The position numbers and the translations under genes are program-made. Under the pieces are notes generated by a model. The model was not told the DNA's origin, did not search any database, and saw nothing but the letters and a program-made list of their open reading frames with translations. A stretch of 64,000 bases of DNA from Bradyrhizobium sp. SZCCT0153 (GTDB lineage Bacteria; Pseudomonadota; Alphaproteobacteria; Rhizobiales; Xanthobacteraceae). How positions within the stretch are numbered: the stretch's first letter is position 1; each line of letters begins with the position of its first letter. This document shows positions 16,175 to 24,711 of the stretch, one piece after another. The stretch spans positions 965,001-1,029,000 of the forward strand of contig NZ_JAFCKS010000001.1 of NCBI RefSeq assembly GCF_018129995.1, written 5' to 3'.

Positions 16175-17431
16175 ATGGCGCAATTGTCGGACGATTGTTT
16201 TGCGTTCGGTGGACCGATGATGTCGGTCGACGAGGCCGTTGGTCTGATCACGACGCGTGTCAACGCGATTGCCGATCTCGAAACCGTGGCGCTCGTGGAT
16301 GCCGATGGGCGGGTTCTGGCGCGCGACGTCGCTGCGCCGCTACCGCTGCCGCCCTTCACGAACTCGGCAGTTGACGGGTACGCCGTGCGCAATGCGGACC
16401 TTCCGCAAAGCGGAGAACACGCCTTGCCGGTCGATGGCCGCATCCAGGCCGGCGGCCTTGCACAGGCCGCCATCAAGCCCGGCCACACCGCGCGCATCTT
16501 CACGGGCGCGCCGATGCCACCGGAGGCCGGGACCGTCTTCATGCAGGAGGATGTCCGGATCGATGAGGCCGGCAAGGTCGTGCTGCCGCCAGGGCTGAAG
16601 CCGGGTGCCAATGTGCGCCCCGCCGGCGAGGACATTCCCGAAGGGCACGTCGCGCTGCGCGCCGGCCAACGGCTGCGGCCACAGCATGTCGCGCTCGCCG
16701 CGGCGTTGGGCCTGATGCGGGTCGACGTCGTCAGGCGCATCCGCGTTGCGGTGTTCTCGACCGGCGACGAGCTGGCTTCGCCGGGCGAGCCGCGCGCGAC
16801 CTCGCAGCTGTTCGATTCCAACCGCTTCATGCTGATGGCGATGCTGCGCCGGCTCGGCTGCGAGGTTAGCGACCTCGGCATCCTGCGCGACGAGCGTGCT
16901 TCGCTCGCCAATGGCTTGAAGCAGGTTGCAAGCAAGCATGACCTGATCCTCACCACCGGCGGTGTCTCGACCGGGGAGGAGGATCACGTCAAGGCGGCGG
17001 TCGAGAGCGTCGGCTCGCTGGTGTTGTGGCGGATGGCGATCAAGCCCGGCCGTCCCGTGGCGATGGGTATCATCGGCGGCACGCCGCTGATCGGCCTGCC
17101 CGGCAATCCCGTGGCCAGTTTCGTCACCTTCGTCCATGTGGTGCGGCCAACGGCGCTGGCGCTGATGGGTGGTTTGCCGGAACCGCTGTTGTCGATCCCG
17201 GTGCGCGCGTCGTTCTCCTACAAGAAGAAGATCGGCCGCCGCGAATATGTTCGCGTCTCCCTGCGGCGCGCGGAGGACGGCGCGCTGGAGGCGGTCAAGT
17301 TCCCGCGCGAAGGCGCCGGGCTGTTGTCGTCGCTGGTCGAGACCGACGGTCTTGTCGAACTCGGCGAGGAGATCACGAAGGTCGAGCCGGGGCAGGGCGT
17401 AGGTTTCCTGTCCTATGCCGATCTGCTCTGA
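16175..17431 (+). CDS. moeA: Molybdopterin molybdenumtransferase MoeA (canonical copy)
   Basis: A 418-residue MoeA that inserts molybdate (or tungstate) into adenylylated molybdopterin. All classical motifs are intact: PPFTNSAVDGYAVRNADL near residue 65, TTGGVSTGEEDHVK for the cofactor pocket, MAIKPGRPVAMG, and LPGNPVASFVTFVHV. The domain order follows E. coli MoeA (about 411 residues). It lies 9 bases after mobB. It is the third MoeA homologue in 8 kb and the only one with unaltered motifs, so it is the likely housekeeping enzyme. The Met at 16175 was taken as start; a later Met at 16217 is possible. Confidence 0.94.
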   Translation: MAQLSDDCFAFGGPMMSVDEAVGLITTRVNAIADLETVALVDADGRVLARDVAAPLPLPPFTNSAVDGYAVRNADLPQSGEHALPVDGRIQAGGLAQAAIKPGHTARIFTGAPMPPEAGTVFMQEDVRIDEAGKVVLPPGLKPGANVRPAGEDIPEGHVALRAGQRLRPQHVALAAALGLMRVDVVRRIRVAVFSTGDELASPGEPRATSQLFDSNRFMLMAMLRRLGCEVSDLGILRDERASLANGLKQVASKHDLILTTGGVSTGEEDHVKAAVESVGSLVLWRMAIKPGRPVAMGIIGGTPLIGLPGNPVASFVTFVHVVRPTALALMGGLPEPLLSIPVRASFSYKKKIGRREYVRVSLRRAEDGALEAVKFPREGAGLLSSLVETDGLVELGEEITKVEPGQGVGFLSYADLL

Positions 17432-17475
17432 CCGGTTGCGTTGACGCCACGGACCGGCCCCGCCATGTTGCGCCC

Positions 17476-17739
17476 ATGACCAGAACCACGCTCGATCTCA
17501 CCGGGCTGAAATGCCCGCTGCCCGCCCTGAAGACACGCAAGGCACTCAAACCATTGCAGCCGGGCGATCAGCTCGAGGTGCACTGCACGGATCCCCTGTC
17601 GGTGATTGACATTCCGAACCTGATTCGGGAGACCGGCGACACGGTGGAGATCACCGAGCGCAACGACGCGCGCATCGTGTTCTTGATAGAAAAGACGAAT
17701 GGTCCGATAGGCAGCGCCAATGGTGCGCTGCGTTCTTGA
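17476..17739 (+). CDS. TusA/SirA-family sulfur carrier protein
   Basis: An 87-residue small sulfur-relay protein. LDLTGLKCPLPALKTRKALK (residues about 6-25) contains the CPxP motif whose Cys13 carries the persulfide, and GDQLEVHCTDPLSVIDIPNL continues the fold. TusA-like proteins take sulfur from cysteine desulfurases and influence molybdenum-cofactor and formate-dehydrogenase maturation. Here the gene follows moeA by about 45 bases and sits in the same block as fdhD, so a role in supplying sulfur for the cofactor is plausible. The start at 17476 was chosen because homology begins there; the frame is open far upstream inside moeA. Confidence 0.85.
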   Translation: MTRTTLDLTGLKCPLPALKTRKALKPLQPGDQLEVHCTDPLSVIDIPNLIRETGDTVEITERNDARIVFLIEKTNGPIGSANGALRS

Positions 17740-18057
17740 GCGCGTTACCGCGTTGATACCGACCTTTTGTCTATCGACATCGATCATGGCTTCTGCCCAA
17801 ATTGACTTTCTCCGTGGGGGCGCGGAGGTTGAGTCTTGTCTGCGATACGCGGATCAATGGGCCGCACACAAAGCTTGCACGTCGTATCGGGCATAGAGCC
17901 CCGCTCGAGGGGTTAACTTTTCGGAGGCGCGTGACGATCCTGGTGCGCGTCGGATGATTGTGCGGGGGCAGCAGGGACAGCTGGCTGCACCGCGGATGGC
18001 TGAGGATCAGGATCTTAGTGGCAGGCTGCTCAGAAGGGCGGCTTAGGGGAGGACTGT
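17740..18057. other. Leader and promoter region of the oxalate/formate antiporter gene
   Basis: About 320 bases without a supported gene. A strong ribosome-binding site (TTAGGGGAGGACTGT) immediately precedes the ATG at 18058. The region was searched by eye for a sigma-54 promoter; a GG/GC pair near 17850 has the wrong spacing. No convincing operator was found. Confidence 0.45.
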
Positions 18058-19710
18058 ATGGCTACTATTGAGAGCGCTGGAACGATTTCAGGCGCTGGCG
18101 CCGGCTTTCTTGATCGTGAGCGGACGATTGCGAGGGCCGGCTTCAATCGCTGGCTGGTGCCGCCTGCGGCGCTATGCATCCATTTGTGCATCGGCATGGC
18201 TTACGGCTTCTCGGTGTTCTGGTTGCCGCTCTCGCGCGCGATCGGCATCACCGCGCCGAAGGCCTGTCCGGACATGTCGCTGTGGCAGGAGCTCTTCACC
18301 ACCACTTGCGACTGGAAGGTCGCGAGCCTCGGCTGGATGTTCACCCTATTCTTCGTCGTGCTCGGCGTTGCGGCCGCTGTTTGGGGCGGCTGGCTCGAGC
18401 GGGTCGGTCCGCGCAAGGCCGGCTTCGTCGCGGCGATCTGCTGGTGCGGCGGTCTCATTCTCGGCGCCATCGGCATCTATCTGCATCAGCTCTGGATCAT
18501 GTGGCTCGGCTCCGGCGTGATCGGCGGCATCGGCCTTGGTCTCGGTTACATCTCGCCGGTGTCGACGCTGATCAAATGGTTCCCCGATCGCCGCGGCATG
18601 GCGACCGGCATGGCGATCATGGGCTTCGGCGGCGGCGCTATGATCGGCGCACCGTTTGCCAATCTCCTGATCAACTACTTCAAGACATCGACCGAGGTCG
18701 GCGTGTGGCAGGCCTTCGTCGTCATGGGCGTGGTCTATTTCTTCTTCATGACCATCGGCGCGTTCGCCTACCGCGTGACGCCGGCGGGCTGGAAGCCCGA
18801 GGGCTGGACGCCGCCGAGCGAGAAGAAAACGATGATCTCCGAGCATCACGTTCACCTGGACAACGCGCACAAGACGCCGCAGTTCTGGCTGATCTGGTGG
18901 GTGCTGTGCTTGAACGTGTCTGCCGGCATCGGTGTGATCGGCATGGCCTCTCCGATGTTGCAGGAAATCTTCGCCGGAAAGCTGATCGGCCATCCGGAGC
19001 TCACCTTTAGTCAGCTCTCGGTCGATCAGAAGACGGTCATCGCCGGCATCGCGGCGGGCTTCGCGGGCCTGCTGTCATTGTTTAACATCGGCGGTCGCTT
19101 CTTCTGGGCGTCGCTGTCGGACTATATCGGCCGCAAGAACACCTACTATACGTTCTTCATCCTCGGCATCGTGCTCTACGCGCTGGCGCCGACCTTTGCG
19201 GCGATGGGCTCGAAGCTGCTGTTCGTGCTCGGCTTCGGCGTCATCCTGTCGATGTATGGCGGGGGCTTCGCGACCGTGCCGGCCTATCTCGCCGATATGT
19301 TCGGGACCCAGTTCGTCGGCGCCATCCACGGCCGGCTGCTGACGGCGTGGTCCACCGCGGGCATCATCGGCCCCGTTGTGGTCAACTACATCCGCGAGTT
19401 CCAGCTCGCGGCGGGTGTGCCGCGTGACCAGCTATACAATACGACTATGTACATTCTCTGCGCGATGCTGATTGCGGGCATCATCTGCAACTACCTGATC
19501 AAGCCGGTCGCTTCGAAATGGTACATGAGCGAGGCGGAGGTCGCGAAGTTGCAGGCGGCGAACGCCGGCGCCAATGTTGTCCAGACGGGTTCGTTCGGAA
19601 TCGGCACTGGCGGCCTCGACGCCAAGGCTGCGATTTTCTGGCTCGTCGTCGGCGTTCCCATGGCGTGGGGCGTGTATAAGACGCTCGAGAGCGCGGTTAA
19701 AATCCTCTGA
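18058..19710 (+). CDS. Oxalate/formate antiporter, OFA-family MFS transporter
   Basis: A 550-residue inner-membrane transporter with about 12-14 hydrophobic segments. LVPPAALCIHLCIGMAYGFS and VFWLPLSRAIGI form the first helix region. GLGLGYISPVSTLIKWFPDR is the OFA signature between helices 4 and 5, and RFFWASLSDYIGRKNTYYTF the MFS loop between halves. Relatives exchange oxalate for formate (OxlT) or import formate/oxalate. Its place between cofactor genes and formate dehydrogenase suggests it feeds formate, or oxalate later turned into formate, to that enzyme. No oxalyl-CoA decarboxylase or formyl-CoA transferase genes are here. The length exceeds the roughly 420 residues of classic OxlT, owing to an insert after helix 2 and a C-terminal extension. 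Confidence 0.88.
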   Translation: MATIESAGTISGAGAGFLDRERTIARAGFNRWLVPPAALCIHLCIGMAYGFSVFWLPLSRAIGITAPKACPDMSLWQELFTTTCDWKVASLGWMFTLFFVVLGVAAAVWGGWLERVGPRKAGFVAAICWCGGLILGAIGIYLHQLWIMWLGSGVIGGIGLGLGYISPVSTLIKWFPDRRGMATGMAIMGFGGGAMIGAPFANLLINYFKTSTEVGVWQAFVVMGVVYFFFMTIGAFAYRVTPAGWKPEGWTPPSEKKTMISEHHVHLDNAHKTPQFWLIWWVLCLNVSAGIGVIGMASPMLQEIFAGKLIGHPELTFSQLSVDQKTVIAGIAAGFAGLLSLFNIGGRFFWASLSDYIGRKNTYYTFFILGIVLYALAPTFAAMGSKLLFVLGFGVILSMYGGGFATVPAYLADMFGTQFVGAIHGRLLTAWSTAGIIGPVVVNYIREFQLAAGVPRDQLYNTTMYILCAMLIAGIICNYLIKPVASKWYMSEAEVAKLQAANAGANVVQTGSFGIGTGGLDAKAAIFWLVVGVPMAWGVYKTLESAVKIL

Positions 19711-19725
19711 CCGCAAACCCACCAC

Positions 19726-19755
19726 CCGCGGGAGGCTGACGCCAGCTTCCCGCGG
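19726..19755 (+). terminator. Putative transcription terminator after the antiporter gene
   Basis: CCGCGGGAGGCTG pairs with CAGCTTCCCGCGG around a four-base ACGC loop, giving a 13-pair stem that contains one G-T pair. It begins 15 bases after the antiporter stop. The following bases are only partly T-rich (TGTTCGCCTT), so efficiency is uncertain. Confidence 0.55.
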
Positions 19756-19800
19756 TGTTCGCCTTGCTGATCAATGAGAATGGGACCTAGGGGGATTCCT

Positions 19801-20082
19801 ATGCTTCGCACCCGTATCTGCCTTGCCGCCATGCTGCTGGCCGCAAGCCTTCATGCCGCGTCCGCGCAAACCGCGGCGGCACCTGCGACCACCGCACCAG
19901 CCGCGACGACCGAGGCCAAGCCTGGCAAGATCAAGCTCACCATGCAGAAGCTGAAGGACATGAAGGCGAAGTGGGCGGCCAACAAGCCAAAGCTCAAGGC
20001 CTGCCGTGCCGACGTGAAAGCCAAGGGCCTCGCCGGCGACGATCGCTGGTTCTACATCGAAGAGTGCATGAACAAGACCTGA
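19801..20082 (+). CDS. Small secreted PsiF-like protein
   Basis: A 93-residue protein with a signal peptide (MLRTRICLAAMLLAASLHAA ending at SAQ), an Ala/Thr-rich linker, and a compact C-terminal part. KLKACRADVKAKGLAGDDRW and FYIEECM contain two Cys spaced as in PsiF repeats, which occur in small periplasmic proteins of unknown function. The start at 19801 gives a clean signal peptide; the frame continues nine codons upstream. It sits between the antiporter and formate dehydrogenase genes and may be transcribed independently, since hairpins flank it. The function is unknown. Confidence 0.65.
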   Translation: MLRTRICLAAMLLAASLHAASAQTAAAPATTAPAATTEAKPGKIKLTMQKLKDMKAKWAANKPKLKACRADVKAKGLAGDDRWFYIEECMNKT

Positions 20083-20109
20083 GCCGGTTCCACGATCAGT
20101 TTGCGTAGG

Positions 20110-20140
20110 GGGGCGTGAGGCTTGTTGGGCCGCATGCCCC
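20110..20140 (+). terminator. Putative hairpin terminator after the PsiF-like gene
   Basis: GGGGCGTG (20110-20117) pairs with CATGCCCC (20133-20140), with further pairing GGC/GCC inside the loop. It lies about 30 bases beyond the stop codon. There is no strong T-run afterwards, so this is only a candidate. Confidence 0.4.
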
Positions 20141-20170
20141 TTAAATGCTTATCGGAGCGGATGAATTCGC

Positions 20171-20189
20171 TTGGCATCTGGTATGCCAA
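20171..20189. promoter_or_regulatory. Palindromic operator candidate upstream of formate dehydrogenase
   Basis: TTGGCATCTGGTATGCCAA is a perfect 7-base inverted repeat with a 5-base spacer, ending 46 bases before the first gene of the formate dehydrogenase operon. It has the T-N11-A spacing of LysR-type sites and could equally suit a GntR-type regulator. No regulator gene is adjacent. The role is inferred from symmetry and position. Confidence 0.5.
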
Positions 20190-20235
20190 AAGCTAGACTT
20201 GGACATGTTCTAAAGAAGGTTTACGAGACTCATCG

Positions 20236-21939
20236 ATGAACCACGACGTGCATGAGGTCCGCTCGTTCGAGCATCCGGGCGAGGGACGGAAGCGAGCCAA
20301 GGCCACGCCCAAGGGGCGGCAGGTCGATCCCACCGCCGCGCACGAGATCGAGCAGCTGCTCGGCGACCGGTCGCGGCGGCGCGATCTCCTGATCGAATAT
20401 CTCCATCTGATCCAGGACAAATATCACCAGATCTCGGCCGCGCATCTTGCCGCGCTTGCCGACGAGATGAATCTCGCCTTCGCCGAGGTGTTCGAGACCG
20501 CGACGTTCTACGCGCATTTCGATATCGTGAAGGAAGGCGAGCCCGATATCGCGCCGCTGACGATCCGCGTCTGCGATTCGCTGACTTGCGCGATGCTCGG
20601 CGGCGAGAAGCTGCTCGAGGATCTGCAGAGCGCGTCGGGTCCCGGCATCCGTGTCGTCCGCGCGCCCTGCGTCGGGCGCTGCGATACCGCGCCGGCGGCC
20701 GAGGTCGGCCACAACTTCGTCGATCATGCGACGGTCGCAAATGTGATGGCCGCCGCGAAGGCCGGCGACACCCACGCGCATCTGCCCAAATATATCGACT
20801 ACGACGCCTATGTCGCCGGCGGCGGCTACAAGCTGCTCGATCGCGTGCGCTCCGGCGAACTGTCGAAGGATGACCTGCTGAAGGCGCTCGACGACGCCTC
20901 GCTGCGCGGGCTCGGCGGCGCCGGCTTCCCGACGGGGCGCAAATGGCGCGCGGTGCTGGGCGAGCCCGGGCCGCGGTTGATGGCGATCAACGGCGACGAG
21001 GGCGAGCCCGGCACGTTCAAGGATCGCGTCTATCTCGAAAGCGATCCGCATCGCTTTCTCGAGGGCATGCTGATCGGCGCGCATGTGGTGCAGGCCTCCG
21101 ACGTCTACATCTACCTGCGCGATGAATATCCGGCATCGCGCGAAATCCTCGAGCGCGAGCTCGCGAAGCTGCCCGCGGGCGGCCCGACGTTGCACATGCG
21201 CCGCGGCGCCGGTGCCTATATCTGCGGCGAGGAATCTTCGCTGCTGGAAAGCATCGAGGGCAAGCGCGGCCTGCCCCGGCACAAGCCGCCTTACCCGTTT
21301 CAGGTCGGCCTGTTCGGACTGCCGACGTTGATCAACAACATCGAGACGCTGTGGTGGGTGCGCGACATCGTCGAGAAGGGCGCTGACTGGTGGAAGGGCC
21401 ATGGACGGCACGAGCGTCATGGCCTGCGCAGCTTCTCGGTGTCAGGCCGCGTCAAGACGCCGGGCATGAAGCTCGCGCCCGCAGGCATCACCGTGCGCGA
21501 GTTGATCGACGAATATTGCGGCGGCATGGCCGACGGCCATCAGTTCTATGCTTACCTGCCGGGCGGCGCGTCCGGCGGCATCCTGCCGGCGTCGATGGAC
21601 GACATCCCGCTCGATTTCGGCACGCTGGAGAAATACGGCTGCTTCATCGGCTCGGCCGCGATCGTGATCCTGTCGCAGAAGGACAGCGTGCGGGCGGCGG
21701 CGCTGAACCTGATGAAGTTCTTCGAGGACGAAAGCTGCGGCCAGTGCACGCCATGCCGCGTCGGAACCCAGAAGGCGGCGCTGCTGATGCAGCAGCCGGT
21801 CTGGAACCGCGCCTTGCTGGAGGAATTGAGCCAGGCGATGCGTGATGCCTCGATCTGCGGGCTCGGACAGGCGGCATCGAATCCGCTTGCCACCGTGATC
21901 AAATATTTCCCTGACGAGTTCAAGGAAGCGGCCGAATGA
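20236..21939 (+). CDS. NAD-dependent formate dehydrogenase, fused gamma-beta (NuoE-NuoF-like) subunit
   Basis: A 567-residue diaphorase subunit that passes electrons from the alpha subunit to NAD+. The N-terminal part (about residues 30-170) is NuoE-like with a thioredoxin-fold [2Fe-2S] site: CDSLTCAMLGG and VRAPCVGRCDTAPA give the four Cys. The rest is NuoF-like: RGLGGAGFPTGRKW and INGDEGEPGTFKDR bind FMN/NADH, GAYICGEESSLLESIEGKRG is the NADH site, and ESCGQCTPCRVG plus a later Cys (SICGLGQ) hold a [4Fe-4S] cluster. In Rhodobacter and Cupriavidus these are two proteins (FdsG, FdsB); the fusion matches Fdh1B of Methylobacterium. The stop overlaps the start of the alpha gene by 4 bases. Confidence 0.9.
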   Translation: MNHDVHEVRSFEHPGEGRKRAKATPKGRQVDPTAAHEIEQLLGDRSRRRDLLIEYLHLIQDKYHQISAAHLAALADEMNLAFAEVFETATFYAHFDIVKEGEPDIAPLTIRVCDSLTCAMLGGEKLLEDLQSASGPGIRVVRAPCVGRCDTAPAAEVGHNFVDHATVANVMAAAKAGDTHAHLPKYIDYDAYVAGGGYKLLDRVRSGELSKDDLLKALDDASLRGLGGAGFPTGRKWRAVLGEPGPRLMAINGDEGEPGTFKDRVYLESDPHRFLEGMLIGAHVVQASDVYIYLRDEYPASREILERELAKLPAGGPTLHMRRGAGAYICGEESSLLESIEGKRGLPRHKPPYPFQVGLFGLPTLINNIETLWWVRDIVEKGADWWKGHGRHERHGLRSFSVSGRVKTPGMKLAPAGITVRELIDEYCGGMADGHQFYAYLPGGASGGILPASMDDIPLDFGTLEKYGCFIGSAAIVILSQKDSVRAAALNLMKFFEDESCGQCTPCRVGTQKAALLMQQPVWNRALLEELSQAMRDASICGLGQAASNPLATVIKYFPDEFKEAAE

Positions 21940-24704
21940 CGAAGATTACGTTCGAGCTTGACGGCAAGCAGGTCGAGGCCAGTCCCGGCGAGACGATCTG
22001 GCAAGTCGCAAAACGCCAGGGCCGGGAGATTCCCCATCTGTGCTATTCGCCGGCGCCGGACTATCGCCCCGACGGCAATTGCCGCGCCTGCATGGTGGAG
22101 ATCGAGGGCGAGCGCGTGCTTGCGGCCTCCTGCAAGCGCACGCCGTCGGTCGGCATGAAGGTGAAGTCCGAAAGCCACCGTGCGGTCGCGGCGCAAAAGA
22201 TGGTGATGGAGCTGCTCGTCGCCGACCAGCCGGCGCGCGAGACCTCGCATGATCCGGAATCCAAATTCTGGCACTGGGCCGAGACCACTGGCGTCACCGA
22301 GAGCCGCTTCCCTGCCGCCGAGCGCTGGGCGACCGATGCCAGCCATCCGGCGATGCGCGTCAATCTCGATGCCTGCATCCAGTGCGGCCTCTGCGTGCGC
22401 GCCTGCCGCGAGGTGCAGGTCAACGACGTCATCGGCATGGCCTATCGCAGTCATGGCTCGAAGATCGTGTTCGACTTCGACGATCCCATGGGCGAATCCA
22501 CCTGCGTTGCCTGCGGCGAATGCGTGCAGGCCTGTCCGACCGGCGCGCTGATGCCGGCCGTGATGCTGGACGAGGCGCAGACGCGCGTCACCTATGCCGA
22601 CAAGAAGGTGGATTCGCTCTGCCCGTTCTGCGGCGTCGGCTGCCAGGTGACCTACGAGGTCAAGGACGAGAAGGTGATCTACGCCGAGGGCCGCGACGGC
22701 CCCGCCAATCACAATCGTCTCTGTGTGAAGGGCCGTTTCGGCTTCGACTACATCCACCATCCGCATCGCCTGACCAAGCCGCTGGTGCGGCTGCCGAATG
22801 CGAAGAAGGATTCCAACGACCAGGTCGATCCGGCCAATCCTTTCACGCATTTCCGTGAAGCGAGCTGGGAGGAAGCGCTCGACATCGCCGCCAAGGGCCT
22901 GGTCAAGATCCGCGACACCAACGGCGTGAAGGCGCTGGCGGGCTTCGGCTCGGCCAAGGGCTCGAACGAGGAGGCCTATCTGTTCCAGAAGCTGGTACGC
23001 ACCGGCTTCGGTTCGAACAATGTCGACCATTGCACCCGTCTGTGCCACGCCTCGTCGGTCGCCGCGCTGTTCGAGGGCCTGAGCTCCGGTGCGGTGTCGG
23101 CGCCGTTCTCGGCGGCGATGGACGCCGAGGTCATCATCGTGATCGGCGCCAATCCGACCGTGAATCATCCGGTCGCCGCGACCTTCATCAAGAACGCGGT
23201 CAAGCAGAATGGCGCCAAGCTGTTCGTGATGGATCCGCGCCGGCAGACGCTGTCGCGTCATGCCACCAAGCATCTGCAATTCAAGCCCGGCTCCGACGTC
23301 GCCATGCTGAACGCGATGATCAACACGATCATCACAGAAGGCCTGACGGACGATCAGTACATCGCCGGCTACACCGAAGGCTTCGAGGATATCAAGGAGA
23401 AGATCAAGGAGTTCACGCCGGAGAAGATGGAGCCGATCTGCGGCGTCCCGGCGCAAACCCTGCGCGAGGTGGCGCGTACCTATGCGCGCGCAAAATCGTC
23501 GATCATCTTCTGGGGCATGGGCATCAGCCAGCACGTTCACGGCACCGACAATGCGCGCTGCCTGATCGCGCTGGCGCTGATCACCGGCCAGGTCGGCCGT
23601 CCCGGCACCGGCCTGCATCCGCTGCGCGGACAGAACAACGTGCAGGGCGCGTCCGACGCCGGCCTGATCCCGATGTTCCTGCCGGACTATCAGCCGGTCG
23701 GTCGCGACGATTTGCGCGGGGCCTTCGAGAAGCTGTGGGGCCAAGACCTCGATCCCGTCCGCGGCCTGACCGTGGTCGAGATCATGAATGCGATCCACGC
23801 CGGCGAGATCAAGGGCATGTATATCGAGGGTGAGAATCCGGCGATGTCCGACCCCGATCTGCAGCATGCGCGCCAGGCGCTCGCCATGCTCGATCACCTC
23901 GTGGTGCAGGACCTCTTCGTCACCGAGACCGCATTCCACGCCGACGTCATCCTGCCGGCCTCGGCCTTTGCCGAGAAGGAAGGCTCCTTCACCAACACCG
24001 ATCGCCGCGTGCAGCTCGCGCGCCAGGTGATCAAGCCACCGGGCGATGCGCGGCAGGATCTCTGGATCATCCAGGAGATCGGCAAGCGCATGGGCCTGCC
24101 GTGGAATTATGCCGGCCCCGGCGATGTCTACACCGAGATGGCAGAGCTCATGCCGTCGCTCAAGAACATCAGCTGGGAACGGCTGGTGCGCGAAGGTGCC
24201 GTGACCTATCCGGCGGACGATCCGGACAAGCCGGGCAACGAGATCATCTTCACGACCGGATTCCCGACCGCGAGCGGGCGCGGCAAGATCGTGCCGGCTC
24301 ACGTCATCCCGCCGGACGAGATCCCCGACGACGAATATCCGATGGTGCTCTCGACCGGCCGCGTGCTCGAGCACTGGCACACCGGCTCGATGACGCGCCG
24401 CGCCCAGGTGCTCGACCAGATCGAGCCCGAGGCGGTTGCGTTCATGTCGCCAAAGGACATGCACAGGAAGAAGCTGGCGCCCGGCGATTTCATTCGCCTG
24501 GAGACCCGCCGTGGCGCGGTCGAGGTCAAGGTCCGCTCCGACCGCGACGTGCCCGAGAACATGGTGTTCATGCCGTTCTGCTACGCGGAGGCGGCGGCGA
24601 ACCTGCTGACCAATCCGGCGCTCGATCCGTTCGGCAAGATCCCGGAGTTCAAGTTCTGCGCGGCGAGAGCCGAGCGCGCGGAGATGCGGGACGCGGCGGA
24701 GTAG
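21936..24704 (+). CDS. NAD-dependent formate dehydrogenase alpha subunit (Mo/W-bis-MGD, Fe-S)
   Basis: A 922-residue catalytic subunit oxidising formate to CO2. An N-terminal ferredoxin domain has [2Fe-2S] Cys36, 49, 52 and 66. Next come two [4Fe-4S] motifs, CIQCGLCVRACREV and CVACGECVQACPTG, and a further cluster motif (CPFCGVGCQ) at the start of the bis-MGD catalytic part. The active site is HCTRLCHASSV: Cys370-His371 match the metal-ligand Cys and adjacent His of Cys-type formate dehydrogenases, so no selenocysteine is needed. The C-terminal domain holds the dinucleotide (HTGSMTRRAQVLDQIEPEA). It is slightly shorter than FdsA (about 960). No fdsD-like small gene follows, so the enzyme is probably two-subunit. 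Metal choice is not decided by sequence. Confidence 0.93.
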   Translation: MTKITFELDGKQVEASPGETIWQVAKRQGREIPHLCYSPAPDYRPDGNCRACMVEIEGERVLAASCKRTPSVGMKVKSESHRAVAAQKMVMELLVADQPARETSHDPESKFWHWAETTGVTESRFPAAERWATDASHPAMRVNLDACIQCGLCVRACREVQVNDVIGMAYRSHGSKIVFDFDDPMGESTCVACGECVQACPTGALMPAVMLDEAQTRVTYADKKVDSLCPFCGVGCQVTYEVKDEKVIYAEGRDGPANHNRLCVKGRFGFDYIHHPHRLTKPLVRLPNAKKDSNDQVDPANPFTHFREASWEEALDIAAKGLVKIRDTNGVKALAGFGSAKGSNEEAYLFQKLVRTGFGSNNVDHCTRLCHASSVAALFEGLSSGAVSAPFSAAMDAEVIIVIGANPTVNHPVAATFIKNAVKQNGAKLFVMDPRRQTLSRHATKHLQFKPGSDVAMLNAMINTIITEGLTDDQYIAGYTEGFEDIKEKIKEFTPEKMEPICGVPAQTLREVARTYARAKSSIIFWGMGISQHVHGTDNARCLIALALITGQVGRPGTGLHPLRGQNNVQGASDAGLIPMFLPDYQPVGRDDLRGAFEKLWGQDLDPVRGLTVVEIMNAIHAGEIKGMYIEGENPAMSDPDLQHARQALAMLDHLVVQDLFVTETAFHADVILPASAFAEKEGSFTNTDRRVQLARQVIKPPGDARQDLWIIQEIGKRMGLPWNYAGPGDVYTEMAELMPSLKNISWERLVREGAVTYPADDPDKPGNEIIFTTGFPTASGRGKIVPAHVIPPDEIPDDEYPMVLSTGRVLEHWHTGSMTRRAQVLDQIEPEAVAFMSPKDMHRKKLAPGDFIRLETRRGAVEVKVRSDRDVPENMVFMPFCYAEAAANLLTNPALDPFGKIPEFKFCAARAERAEMRDAAE

Positions 24705-24711
24705 CAATTCG

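Noticed and set aside
17840..17870. Sigma-54 promoter upstream of the oxalate/formate antiporter
   Set aside because: A GG and a TTGC element are present but separated by about 15 bases rather than the required 10.
23031..23045. Selenocysteine insertion at the formate dehydrogenase active site
   Set aside because: The codons at residues 366 and 370 are TGC (Cys); no in-frame TGA is present.
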